A DNA stretch of 64,000 bases from Parelaphostrongylus tenuis (GCA_019055375.1 JAHQIW010003741.1:124001-188000); one strand, 5' to 3'; numbered from the stretch's first letter, positions 35,773-47,790 are shown. Notes: a model not told the origin generated them from the sequence alone. A program made the numbers and translations.

Positions 35773-38700
35773 TCAAGTGATGATTGTAGGGCGAACGATT
35801 ATTGATGTAACACCTTGTTTGTCTGCTTTCATTCGAATAACTCCGACAATATAAGTGCGATATTCTTTCAAGAATATCATTGGAATAAGAGGATCAAAAT
35901 TTGGAAATAATGCAAACATGATGCCAATGACGATGCCTATTGTTCCTGAGCTGGATGTGCCGCTGAAGAGCAACACGTACACTGCTGTCAGAGGTGCTTG
36001 TAATAGCAGTGCAGGACAGGCTGTCTGAAACCATGACTTTTCGGTTATTTCTGGATGGCATTTCACTTATGACAACTAAAACTAGCACACATATTACTAT
36101 CCATTCGACTTTTTTTTAAACCTCGTCTGAAACATTCAATAGAGCTTGTGGGCATTTCTAATCCTCTTTGGGGTTGATACGTCAGTGCGTTTCGTATGAT
36201 TCAGCTGTATCGCTTGCTTCAGCAGAGGTATGCGCTCCTAGTCAACCTTGCATTATATTCACAATCACGTGCTTTCACCAAAAACACGCCTCTCATCCTT
36301 GTATAAAGTATGAATGACTACTGGGGCGTGTGGCTCTGATGAGGTGGGTGATAGCGCCGAATCATGCGTACGCCATTACAACATTCTCACGCATACTACT
36401 TTTGAAAGCGATAGCGGAAACACTAGACATGAGATTTCGCATTTCTCTAGTTACTGACTTTGTTGATTAAGTCGTCCTGATTCATAAGAAGTCAGTGAAA
36501 TTGCTCCACTAATAGCCTTAATGATCATCTGGTCTGTTGACACTACTAGAGAGTAGTCCGAATAGGACGAAACAAGTGCCTGTATATCACTAAACCTAAC
36601 GGCTCAAAATATGTTATATCCTTGCCAGAAGGTAGTCTAGAACAGATCGATCGCTTTTCATACCTTTGATTTACAGTACCTATAACGTCTCTTTTTCCCC
36701 TAATAATCTTCAATTGCCACGAAATCCAAAATCATTGGCCAGGAGATCATCTCTTTGAATTCGACACCAACTCGAACGCGGTCATTGCTAATGGGTTACC
36801 CCGTTGTTGTCATCAAAGCAAATCATATATCTCATGCACAGACACTCAATATCTTACTGCATATGACAAATTTTCCATTCACTGAAAATGGACCTATCTC
36901 ATTATTCCGCGTTTTGCCCATTATTTCTGTGCTGCGAACAATGTGATTGTTCTCAATAGAGCGCTTAGAAAGGTTATCGTCCTACATGTTATTCAATTGG
37001 CTTCATTCTGATCCCTTGTTATTAGATCGCTTATCATTTTGATAATTCGATCTGAATAAAGATAAGTGAACTGTTTTGAAGCTTTCTATCTGTTGATCTC
37101 AGAAAATCAAAGCCTCTACCTTATAAGAAGTATTGGGTTGGCGCAAAAGTAGTTGCGGTTCCGTACTTTGAGACTTGCGCTTACTTCGGCTTTCTATTAT
37201 ATGCCAATATCAAACAGCAAAATTCAACAATAGATAGACTGCAATTACGTAGCAGTGGTCTAGTAATAATCCAGCTGTAGGTAATCTCTTATGACGGAAG
37301 ATTGCGAGACGAGTGGACAGTAATGACTTATGCATGCTAAAGTTTTGTGACCGCCAAGTAGGGTTATCTTATAAAAAATTCGAAATCGAAGTGTCAGATC
37401 AGATAGTGTGCTGCTGATCTCATGTAACGCAAAACTAATTTCTTCTGTCAAACAGTGCAGTGGTGTTGATAACAGCTGTTATTGAATATCACTGAAGCTG
37501 TACATCAATACAGTATAGTAATGCAGCACATAATACATTAATTGAACATTGGCTAACGTTTCGGCAACGCTCGCCTTCTTCAGAGCCTGGAAAGATCAAT
37601 TTGATTTGCAACGCTCAGTCAAAACCTCTATAACCTCTGCTGAAACCGTAAGAAACGAGTTTTGAATCACATAGTAGAAAGCTTCATTGTAAAAAACTTA
37701 CTGTTTATATGTTTTAGATCTCAACTATTCACTGGAGACCTGCCGCCTGAAGTCACTGCGTAAGTGAGACTGTGCCTGCCTCAGACCGGGACGATTTGCC
37801 TGAGATATGGTGCAAGGCTTTATTAGGAGGCACTCCGCCTTGTGGCTCATTTTTGGGCATATACTTAGGGAGCTTCCAAAGTTTTACGTGCGGATGTTTT
37901 TGATTCCTGTGCGAGGACAGTGATTTAACGTCAAAATCTGCTTCTTTATGATTTCGTTCCCTCTCGCGTGCCTAGTGGGGTTCATGGGTCAGAATTGCAT
38001 TTCCCACCTAGATGCTCTTGTTACACGGATGCAGAGTGGTCCACCAGTTTCGCCAAAGTATTCAGCACGAGATTAGACAAATCTTACCAGATCTCATGCA
38101 GTCGCTGCCTCTACCGTTTGGGCAAACTTGTTAGTCTTTCGTCGCAGAGTGGTCAGACAGTCGACAGGGGTGAATCGACTGCGACCAAATCATTCAAACC
38201 TGCCTCCTCTAGGCAGCGTTTAGTAGTTGTACTTGCTTCGTTGAAGATAAAGGACAGGATGGATCAACCTTAATCTTGTTAGAGTTTCCGTTCAGCGGTG
38301 CCGACTCTAAGAATGGCTACTTTTCGCGCCAAGTTTGAGAATTCTACCTTTTGTCCTGTGCACATTACTAGCTGTTCAAAGCATGTTTTTCGCAACGATA
38401 CCATTTTGTGATGTAGCACTTTTGGAAAATATTGACATGAACTTCATTAATGGAGCCGATTTGCTTTCGGTTTCCCAGTTAACAGTAAACACTTTGAAGA
38501 CACCACACTGCATTGTCCATCTTCTGATATGAAATTCCAGAAACAGCATCAGAATTTGTACAAAGCATGGTTAAAAACACTTACGAGCTTGGCCCGCTCA
38601 AAGCATTTCGTTATTTCTCAACTAAAACTCGTTCCACCAATATGTCCCGTCTTATACTTATTGAAACTCATAAGTTGATGTGCACTGATGATCTTGCGTC

Positions 38701-41700
38701 TACTAATCAATCAAATTGCAGGGTCAGACCCATCATCAGCTGTGTGGACGAGCCACTGGATAAAGTGACGTGGTTCATAAACTCAATACTAGTGCAGCTA
38801 CTACAATACATTCCCGCCCATCTCACTAATACCCAAATGTTCCCAAACCGTTTACTTAACGCGTCTTCCGATAACACGTACGTAATAGAATCTCGACATA
38901 TAATCTCGAATAATAATCTAAGATTAATATAAGATTATAATCTCGACGCGAATGCTCCTTATACAAACATGTCAAATGAGCCCACAATGAAAACCATCTT
39001 CGAGCACCTAACGGAGCACGAAAACAATACACAGACATGTAGGATCTCTCCATCTGGCAGGTTATGGATCTCAAAAGAGTGCCTAAACTGCTCATTCTTT
39101 AGATGTTCTGGGAGTTATTTCGCGCAAATTAGAGGCTGGCATTGGGACAACGACTAGCTCCAACCATTGCTATAGCTTTCATCTCCGAAGTGGAGGCCCC
39201 AATAATCCACCTCCGGCTCCACTGTACTGTAGGTATTTGGATAATTGTTTTGTCGTCGGCACAACGCAAGAGGGTATGGGCAAGTGTTTTGAGTCGCTGT
39301 TTAGTTATAGTACATATGGTGAGTTAGAGTGCATAAAGTTCACCTGTGAAAAACCGGAAGTAAATTGGCTTCCATTTTTCAACGTTCAAGTCAACTTGTC
39401 CTAAAGCTCATAAACACAATGGTACCGCAAACTAGGCAACAAAAGCACCCTGGTTCATTACCTGTCTTCTCATCCGTCACACATAAAGCGCGTACTTGTG
39501 AAAAACTGCTTCAATCAGCTATAAATGTGTGCACAGGATAAGGACACAAGGTATAATCCCTAGGCTTGGCACGGAAATTAGCCATTTTTAATGGCTGCTA
39601 TACGGTACGAGCTGCTCAGGTTAGATTTAGAGGAAATTGGGCGCTGCTGAACCGAGAGACTGGCAAGAATAGGGTTCTATTCATTTTGTCCTTTATCTCT
39701 ATCAAAGTAAGCACAGCTAGAAGACGCTGCTTCGAAATATCAGGTTGAGGTAAATCGGTAGAGTTGTCGAGACACCCCCAAACACACCAACGAGCCAATT
39801 GGTCCGTAACTGACTGTACGACCGCCTCTGCGAAACGAAAGACTGCCAAGTTTGCCCAAACTGTAGAGACGACGATTGCATGAGATCTGGCACAATGTAC
39901 CTAATCTCTTGCAAGGCATGCAAGATAAGTACATTGGCAAAACGGGAGGACCATTCTGCATTCATGTTAAAGAGCACCTAGCTAGGAAACGTCGACCCAA
40001 GAACCCCACTAGGAACCACAGGGAACAAAAGCATAAAAGAGCAGATCCTAACGCTAAATTCACGGCTCTCGCACAGGACCTAAAAGCATCTGCGTGTAAA
40101 GCTTTAAAAGCCTGTTGAAAACATGGTAAAGGCTTAAAAATGAACTAAAAAAGGAGTGCTTCGCAATAACGCGTGACTTCACACCATACCTCAGGCAGTT
40201 CTCCCCGACCTGAGACGGGCACAGTCTCACTTATGCACTCATTTTAACTGGCATGTCTTCAATGAATATCGGAAGACCTGAAACATCTAAGCGGTGAGTG
40301 TTTGAACATGAATACCTTTTTACTGTGCTATTCAAAATTCCTCTCCTACGTTTTCTGGTAAGGTTATGGAGGTTTTATCTGAGTGAACTACGGTTCAATT
40401 TGACTTTTCTCGGCTCTGAAGAAAGCAAGCCTCGCCGAAACGTCAGCCAATGCACGACTAATATATTATTAGTGCTGTGTTACTATACTGCATTATTGCA
40501 CTGCATCAATAATAATCAATAAATACTATTATTAACACCTCGAAACTGCTTAACAAAAGAAACAAGTGATTTGTTACAAGTATGCGGAAGTTAGTAAATA
40601 GCTGGTTTTGGAACGCAAAGCTACTTGAATTTCTATACGCATTGTTCTATCTCAAAGGTTAGTATTCAGGATCGCTTATTGACTATAATTCTCTCTGTTT
40701 TTCATTTCAACACTCAACATTGTGCGGACGGCAGCTTTTCTTGCGTTCAATCCCTTGTATTCATTATCTTCAGAGGCCTCCGATCTCTTATATATAGGTT
40801 TTGATGCTCTCATTGAGAATTTTTCCTTCGACAGAACATCATTGAATACTGGTTGATTCTCCTTAGACTTCAAGATAACCGTACGGCGGCGTTCTCACTT
40901 AGACAAGAAGTGAATTGATCCCAGGGAAAAATTGCCAATCATGAACAACAGTATATCTCTGAGTTTTGTGTTCGATCAACGTGTCAAGCATACCTGAATT
41001 AGAAGCAGCATGAACAGCTGCGAATGAAGTTTTCTAGCATTGCTGTTGATCGTACTCTTTTTCAGTGTGATGGCTATGCGAATCGCACAAAAGCAACTGA
41101 TTACGAGTAATCCCCAAATCAGAAACATATTTCCAGCCACCAAAAGCTCAGCCAAGCCGTCCTCGCTCATCTGTAACACATTCTATTTTGATTTCGATGC
41201 TGACATTGCAGCTTATGAATACAAATGCTTACAACCGCGAGCTCAGTTATCGAATGAATCTTCGGCAGAAGTTTATTCTTTCATTAGACAGTTTTTCAGT
41301 GCTGTCAATAAGAAGCTTGTGACTCGTGCATAATTTCCTATCATACAGTGCTTGATGAATATCTTGTGTTGCACTATAGCAACTTCTGAGATAAAACTTA
41401 TTTCATTGACAGTTTTGGCTGCAATTGTAAAAGCAAAGTTATACGCCTGTATTGCCATTTCTACCAATTATTTTTGAGTTCTAGTACTACTGACTTTAGA
41501 AGCCAATATTACCCACTTTAAGTTACGAAATGTGACAGGACTACATAATTGGTTCCTTTTGAAAAGTGTTGCTTTGCCGAAAAACTGATAACTAATCATT
41601 GTGCATTGAGCAGTATGCCCTAAGCATCCATCACCTCCATTAACGCTCTTCTCAGCAGAGTCGAAATAATACACCTTTCAATTCGTTTTGAGTGTTTCTT

Positions 41701-44700
41701 GAGACCTCGCTCAAATTTTTAAATGCCTTACAGTTATCTTTGAGAGACGCAAGAGGTCTGCTATGGGCGCTTTGCAGTGCAGCACACGTTTTTTGGCCTT
41801 CCGACTCGCTAGTTGCATGGAGCTTATTCGTTCATTAAGTTCGCCGGTGATCTACCGCTTACATGCAAGACTCGACGGCGAACGTTTTGCACGTGCCGTT
41901 CAGTGATGAAATCATCGAGCGAGCAGTGTTGTACATTCGATTGCTCTTGGATGACAATCGTGAAATATCATACCTTCCGTTTTGAGTGTCTCCTAAGACC
42001 TCGCTCAATTTTTAGTATGACCGTCCAGTGATCTTACCATTAAACGATGTGTGCAGAACGTTTGTCGTCGACTTCTCTATGTAAGGGTTAGTTACTACAA
42101 GGAATGACTAAACGATAAGCCACCGTGCAACAGACGACGATAGAAGGCCGAAACACACGTATTGCACGTATAAGCACCCACAACAGACCTCATGCATGGC
42201 TTAAAAATAATGTTCGAAAGGTATCATGAAGATTGGAATCATCTCAATTCTTCATGTTTTACCGAATAACTATATGTTACCTGGTTACTGTAGGCGAGAA
42301 AACCCGTCTGATGAAGATCGAAACCGGTCAAGGATTCCACAACTGAAACATTTTGCACTCGGTCGAAGTTGTTATTTAGGCCGCAGTGGACAGTCATAAT
42401 CAGCCAATCAATAACGACAAGAGCATTGACTGCTATTACGGTATTCCTCCATTTCTTCACAACATATATGTAGCTGAATTCGGCCCTGAAAGACGTTATT
42501 GATTCAGTGAACACTTTAAGGTGCATGCTAATCGCTCCATGTGGATTGAGAGCGGTTTCTGTAATAAACCCTTAGCCTGCCACATCAACATTGTGGTGCA
42601 CGTGTACGTATTCTTTACTTTCCAGCCTACTTGGGAGAGAAGATATCGTAGTGGATAGCGACACACGGCATCGATATGCAAGGTTCAACCCCCTTTACAA
42701 CCTCTCTTTCAAAGTAACTTGGGCACCTTAGCTCCACTATCTATGAGATTGAAGGGAGAATCATTTCGATTAGCATCTAACGAGTTTCATAGAAAAGATG
42801 AATTCCTTATGTAAGAATCGAAACAACACGGAAGAATTGAAAGGTTTTGTGGAGAGTAGATGCAAGAAATCGAATCAAAAGCAAGAAGTGCTGGGATTTG
42901 CACAGGAAAATGTTAACTGGTTTTGTTTGAGAAAATTATTATTCAATGTTGCCGACGGTTTGTGAATTTTACATGATGGAATTTTAGATAATTCAGAGGT
43001 CTGCTTGCTTTTCACAAGCAACTTTGAGTCGTCTCTGATGTGGTTAATTTTCATTTAAGCAAAAGGTGTGTTCAAGTAAAATTGATTATTGCAATTAGCT
43101 AAAATCCTAATGCAATGGCTTAGAGCACGTGCTCCCGAAAAGAGTGAGATGTGGGAATCAGCCCCGCCTGACGCGAAAGTTTTACACATCATTCTATATC
43201 TTTGGGTATGTCTGTATCATCGTGCCACCTCTAAAAGCGGGTAAATAGAAACTATTTCATTTGATCATCATTATCGAGTATCTGTCAGAGTGACTGAATT
43301 CAATGTCTGCTGACGGCTAGCGGCTGACAGATAGATGCGTTGTAGTATAGAAAAAGTGTTGTGCAAAATGGGCGTCAGTAGTGCGACTGGTTAGAGTACA
43401 CGCTCCCGGATAGAGACGTGGGTTCGAGTTCCGCCTGACGCAAACTTTTGATGGTATGACCGCTGCACCAGACGCGGTCATTTGGTGCTGTAGTCAAGAA
43501 TGTTCGATACCTGCTCCAGACTATTTTGAGTCGGAACATTGAAGAAATGGTGAAAAGCTAAAGTAGGTGGTAGACAATCTTAATTTTATATTCGTGCTCA
43601 AGAAACTTTTTGTTATCACTTTGTTTGCAAGCCGTATTTGCAACATTTATTTATCCACAAACAATTCTATGTGATGTAAACCGACTCAATAGAATAAAGC
43701 GCATTATACATTTAAAAGCACAATCAATATTGCATATGTAAAACAAGACTTCCGTCGTAACAAATCAAATGGCGCTAGCAAATATTTACTTTAAATAATA
43801 CAGCGCAAGCTGCAGTTAGCCGACAATTTCTATTTTTTCGAGTTTTTATATGGATACATTGGCGCACTGTCCACGCGCTTGTTGATTGTTTTATTCAAAT
43901 TCTATCCGTCTTCATAGAATGATTTTCACTGTGCGCACCCCAGTAAACCTGATATCTGACTTATTTTCTTCGTCTTCTTGAACACCGTAGAATGCCGGCT
44001 GAGCGCGTCTCTCTGCCATCCGGAAGATAGCCTAGTTGTTTCGATGAGGTTTGGTCCCGCGCGTGCCGCAACAAGGACTACAACCAACCGGCAACGGCGC
44101 TTTACTTCTTGTGTTACTTGCGAGAATGAAATATTGTCAGTCACAGTGAGCCACAACGATCTTACGCCTTTCACTGTCAGAAGAACACATGTCGTCTTCA
44201 AGATCTTTATTTTCAGGATTTTAGGCTGTTTCGACGGAAAACTATGCGAAGGAAGAATAAGCGCCTAAGAGGGATCTAGGAATTAGGTTCAGACGGAGAC
44301 GGACGCTTACTTTTTTGGCTGTAAAATTATTCCGTTTGCGAGTACAAAAGTACAGAATCTAGTAATAAGTGACAAGCACGAGCGAACATGTGAATGTTCC
44401 TCGCACTGGTCACTTAACGGATATTAAAAGTAAGCCTTAAAAAGCCGACTTATAACATACCTACACAGATGAATATATCTATAAACGAAGCTATTCGTAA
44501 TTATCAGCAATGAGACGATGAATGATGTACTGGTGTAGACCAATAATATATTTCCAACTGGGGGTCGATGAAGAACACCACTGGCCATGAAAATCAACGT
44601 TGACGGTTGAGAAATTGTAATCTGTAACTATCAATATCGAGTGAATAGGGCAATACAAGGATGTGCGTGCATATGTGCATGACTGCACGTATGTATTGGG

Positions 44701-47234
44701 TTGCCTCATGGTTTCTTTCGCACTTTTGATCTATGCATTTTTTTTTTCTATTTTGGATCGAATTGTTGTAAGGTTTGAGGTGTGACGCTTAGGAGAATGT
44801 TCTAATACCTTTGGCTAGAATATAGGATGCTAGGATAAAAAGGATAAAGCATTAAGCTCTCGCTGCTAATCAATCCCTGAGGAGTGCGCCATTCATTCGT
44901 CTCCAGTTTTCAACTTCGTTTGAGGTGATTGAATGCATATCTGACTTTTACAGTGACTCGCAATGACATCCCGTTGTATTCAGTTAGGGCTTTATCCTCC
45001 CAGTCAGATATGAAAATCAGAACATGACGATATCTCTGAGATAAGTCTGAGACCAATCTGGTACCATGTTAATGGTTGTATGGCTTGGTGAGTTTGATCG
45101 AATCATTGACCTTCTGTGTGACGCGGAGCATGCGCACCATGCGCTCTTCACCAGGATACTAGATACTATGCCGTGATATCAACGGCGAGACGCGCCACCT
45201 CAACTACGCCCAAGTTACATGCTCGGAATATTATGCTCTTCTGGTTTCCTAGGATTGACAAGGCATGCTGTTTTGAAACCTGGACAACAAACAGATGACT
45301 AGTGCTGAAGACTGTCGAAGAACAACCGAGGATGTTGGCCGCAACAATGCGAGACATACATCCGAAACGCTTGATATCGCTCTTCTACAGGATAGCGCTG
45401 GACCCCTCACATTGCAGAGTGGACTCGCCACATCTTGGAGTCTTGGAAAAAACTGAGAGGTTGGACCACGATACCACACCCGCAGTATTGCTCTGTCATT
45501 GCTCCGTATGAAAACCATGTGATCCGTCCCCTGAATCAGCATCTGCGAGAGAAAAACCAAAGACTGCAACCAGCTCAGGAGTGACCCTACTATCTTCTTC
45601 GATCGTCAGGCTTATTCTCTTTGAGCGAAAAGCAGCGAAATCTTACCTGAAAATGAGTGCATATCACTGATCATGATAATGATACTATCTTTGGCTAATT
45701 GATCCATCCAAATAGTACAAGTGAGTTCACAAAAGTGTCGAACTTCAAAAGAAAATATTGGAGAAAATAATGTGCAAGCATGCATTGAGGAACCTTTCCG
45801 TTAGACGGCACGGAATTATGAACGAATCTATTAGCTGAACAAAGAATTCCACAAGAGTGATAGTAATCATGGAAAAGCTTAAATCTTTGGCAACTGCGCT
45901 ATTTGTCCGTCTTTCAAGAAACACCGTTTTAACGGTTCAAAAGTCAAGATAAAATCATGTTTTACATCGGCAGCGCGATTATTGTTATTTCCTGAAAACA
46001 CGGGAAACATATCAAAGTGTAGAAAAATTTCCGTAGTATGAGATACATACGTTTTATGTGAGGTTCCTTCCAAAGGCAGAAAGATTTCCTAAATGGGATG
46101 ACAAAAATCGCGTTTCATATCGATTAATCGATGGTGGGCTGCCGCGTCAAATCTATGGCCGCCAGACAACCCGATCGTAGATTAACTTGCAAGCAAACGG
46201 GCCGAATATGATAAACTTGATATTATTTACTCTGCTACGCTGCAGAGAAACGGTCTCTTCAAAAGCTGAGCACAACGTTGGAATTTTTTAATCTTACGCT
46301 TTCGAATGATTACGAATTTCGAAGGAAGAAATGTGTTCTGCGAGAAATGCTCGTGTAGAACACAAAAGTTTTCCTTTCACTGCAGCGTTGAAAGGTGACT
46401 TCTCCAAGAAAAAAAAAAACAACGGCCACGTAGCGCGGAAGCCAGAGATTTGGGCTTTGGAATAGTTATCAAAGGTGCTATGGAAAGTCTTTGTCCAGCA
46501 AGTGGTATCGTTTCCTCATCCCGTGCCTTCTCACGGAAAAGCCTGCATTGTGCATTCGTATGTGCTTGTTTAGGCGTGTGAGTATGGAAAATACACTTTA
46601 TCTCATCTAATCCAAAAAACTGCGATGCATCAGAAGAAAATGGCTTTGATTCATAATTGGTCTGGTCTGGTCTGTCTGGTCTGGACTGTCTTGGAAGTCT
46701 TCATGGTCTGTCTTGGAAGTCTTGGAAGTATGTTCTTCTTGAATCACTTCCAGAACGTATTTAACAATTGCACACTCTGAACGCTTGTAATCATCTTATC
46801 ACACTGATCTTGTTAAATCTAATAAACTGCTTCGTACTTCAGCATTCATTTAGTCACATAGATCCTCGAAATCTTTCCAAAAAAATCTCCATTCAGGCCG
46901 CTTTATTCACTTGAGGTCATTATTTTCTTTAGGATTCTATAGATAGAAATTTGCTAAAGTTGCTGCTCTCGTGTTTAGCTTCCTTTTCTGCAGTTAAGTG
47001 GCAAAAAAAAACTCAGAACAGAAATCTTACTGGAGTTAAGAAAATGCAGGAGATTCCCAGAAGAAGGTCTTGCACAGCGGTCATCAAGAAAAAGTACCGA
47101 TACCCCTTAACTTTCTTAAGAGGGCATCGGAAGTAAACGAGCAGCAAAACAGCATTCAATAATACAGCGATACTGTTAATGGCCACACTGGTTATTTTGA
47201 AGGAGCGGATTTCGGCGTAAGTGTTGTTGAGCAT
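35773..47234 (-). CDS. Str-family serpentine chemoreceptor (GPCR), paralog 2, five exons
   Basis: Predicted seven-transmembrane nematode chemoreceptor, convergent with the paralog at 4041-17954; ligand unknown. Minus-strand exons: 47234-47031, 44621-44461, 42485-42281, 41170-40994 and 36024-35773. Phases are 0, 2, 0, 0 and all borders are GT/AG, giving 332 residues without stops. Exons 1-4 are exactly as long as in the paralog (204, 161, 205, 177 bp). Landmarks: KGYRYFFLMTAVQDLLLG (TM2), NSFVYRYIHLC (end of TM3), ESLTGFDLHQTGF (second outer loop) and FDPLIPMIFLKEYR (TM7 end). The C-terminal tail is about 20 residues longer than in the paralog. An acceptor-like TTACAG ends two bases before the ATG. 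The last intron (5 kb) carries a Penelope-like element; other introns hold SINEs, a foldback and a mariner. Exon 4 is about three-quarters identical to the paralog by eye. Confidence 0.85.
36545..36640 (-). repeat. MITE family B terminus (partial copy)
   Basis: gaataggacgaaacaagtgcctgtata, then ggctcaaaatatg and tatccttgccag, match the right arm of the 15.7 kb MITE. Only one arm is present. In the last intron of receptor 2. Confidence 0.6.
37134..37185 (+). repeat. Isolated mariner terminal repeat
   Basis: gggttggcgcaaaagtagtt, then gcggttccgtactttg, is a recognisable mariner-type terminus. No transposase is adjacent and no partner terminus was found. Confidence 0.5.
37440..40600 (+). mobile_element. 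Penelope-like retroelement with inverted GIY-YIG-bearing ends
   Basis: The plus strand carries a reverse-transcriptase core: CRVRPIISCVDEPLDKVTWF, LLQYIPAHLTNTQMFPNRLL (38720-38870), SNEPTMKTIFEHLTEHE (about 38970), MGQRLAPTIAIAF (39142) and KFTCEKPEVNWLPFFNVQV (about 39340). A GIY-YIG endonuclease follows (QDKYIGKTGGPFCIHVKEHL, about 39910-39970), then ECFAITRDFTPYLRQF. This RT plus GIY-YIG pairing defines Penelope-like elements. The left 0.9 kb (37440-38335) is an inverted copy of the 3' part (39580-40600), including a minus-strand endonuclease (FGETGGPLCIRV). Outer ends share a gctctgaagaaggcgagc-type sequence followed by gccgaaacgt. Stops and frameshifts make it inactive. It lies antisense in the last intron of receptor 2. 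Confidence 0.85.
40570..40740 (+). repeat. Sequence shared with 60.06-60.2 kb downstream of Penelope 3' ends
   Basis: gcggaagttagtaaatagc ... aaagctacttgaatttc ... tataattctctctgtttttc matches 60063-60200 and in both places directly follows the Penelope terminus. It may be part of the element's 3' extension or a co-duplicated flank. Confidence 0.5.
41690..42210. repeat. Foldback repeat family A copy
   Basis: Left arm gaggtctgctatgggcgctttgcag ... cacacgttttttggccttc (about 41755-41810). It is mirrored by gaaggccgaaacacacg ... acgtataagcacccacaacagacctcatg (about 42145-42200). A repeated tag ttttgagtgt(t)tc(c)t(a/g)agacctcgctcaa occurs at 41691 and 41971, suggesting a nested copy. Lies within receptor 2 intron 3. 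Confidence 0.55.
43105..43200 (+). repeat. SINE family 2 copy
   Basis: ggcttagagcacgtgctcccgaaaagag, then cccgcctgacgcgaaag: the tRNA-like head seen in the adjacent copy at 43370, followed by the shared tail gtctgtatcatcgtgccacc. Confidence 0.6.
43370..43460 (+). repeat. SINE family 2 copy with good pol III boxes
   Basis: gcgactggttagagtacacgctcccgg (A-box-like) and ggttcgagttcc at 43421-43432 (B box, close to GGTTCGANTCC), then gcctgacgcaaac. It lacks a foldable complete cloverleaf, so it is a tRNA-derived SINE rather than a tRNA gene. In receptor 2 intron 2. Confidence 0.65.
43926..44201 (-). other. Unclassified coding-like repeat, copy 2
   Basis: Minus-strand frame reads VTDNISFSQVTQEVKRR, LVVVLVAARAGPNLIETT and WQRDALSRHSTVFKKTKK. 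It is related to the copy at 27657-27972, which has an additional segment between the middle and end blocks. GC-richer than its surroundings. Lies in intron 2 of receptor 2, in the same orientation as the gene. No known family recognised. Confidence 0.4.
44850..45150 (-). repeat. SINE family 1 copy (tRNA-derived)
   Basis: Close to the 52.9 kb copy along its whole length (agctctcg ... caatccctgaggagtgcgccat ... cttcgtttgaggtgattgaatgcatatctg ... tggcttggtgag ... gatcgaatcattgacctt). Receptor 2 intron 1. Confidence 0.65.
45190..45640 (+). mobile_element. Mariner transposase C-terminal remnant
   Basis: Plus-strand frame contains PHIAEWTRHILESWKKLRGW, then IPHPQYCSVIAPYENHVIRP, then LNQHLREK, corresponding to the PHxAxxTR, HPPYSPDIAPSDYHLFR and HLRGK landmarks of mariner. 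In the next frame come KDCNQLRSDPTIFFDRQAYS. Frames are shifted, and N-terminal and first catalytic parts are absent. Confidence 0.75.
45641..47030. other. Receptor 2 intron 1, repeats only
   Basis: 45730-46550 is AT-rich dispersed repeat sequence. 46659-46735 is a short imperfect GGTCT / CTTGGAAGT tandem repeat. No gene on either strand apart from the receptor exon that starts at 47031. Confidence 0.45.
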
Positions 47235-47699
47235 CACTGTAATCCTATAATGTGGAATTTATGTGCGATTATTCAATAGTATCGACAAATACGAAAATGA
47301 ATCTTATAGGTATTGCAAAAACAAGTACGGAAATACAGATCTTCGAGAATCTTAATGCACAAATAAAAAAGGAGAGCAAGAAAATGCCTCAGGTATTGAC
47401 AGTTAGTTTTGCTACAGATAAGTAGACAATTAGATTCTATAAGATTTCTGATACAATTTTGAGCTTGGTATGACAACTGTGAACTTGGTCGTAAAAATGA
47501 TTGTTAGATTTGGATCCTGTCACTGAGAGCCTTCCAAGGTAGCTGGCCGTTTCGTTCATGTTTGAAAATGATCTGGTTTTTGTTTTATTGAGCAGCTAGA
47601 TTTATGTTACGTCAGAGGTTCCGACTTCATGCAGAAATGAACTGGGAAAAGACGAAGAAAAGTATTGAGAGTGATATACCTAGTAATGTCGAGTGCTGT

Positions 47700-47790
47700 G
47701 CCTAAATATCTGCGTCAGCCGGGATACGAGCCCAGATCTCACTCTTTCCGGGAGAGTATGCTAACCATTGCACCACCAACGCTTGCAAGT
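47700..47790 (-). repeat. SINE family 2 copy
   Basis: ctgcgtcagccgggatacgagccc ... cactctttccgggagagtatgct ... cattgcaccaccaacgcttg. Minus-strand tRNA-like head with B box ggctcgtatccc. Confidence 0.65.

Noticed and set aside
40676..40873. 65-residue K/E-rich minus-strand frame in receptor 2 intron 4
   Set aside because: It lies largely on the repeat shared with 60.1 kb and has no splice context.
43381..43441. Possible tRNA gene (good B box)
   Set aside because: No complete acceptor stem or anticodon arm could be paired, and several diverged copies exist, so it is a SINE head.
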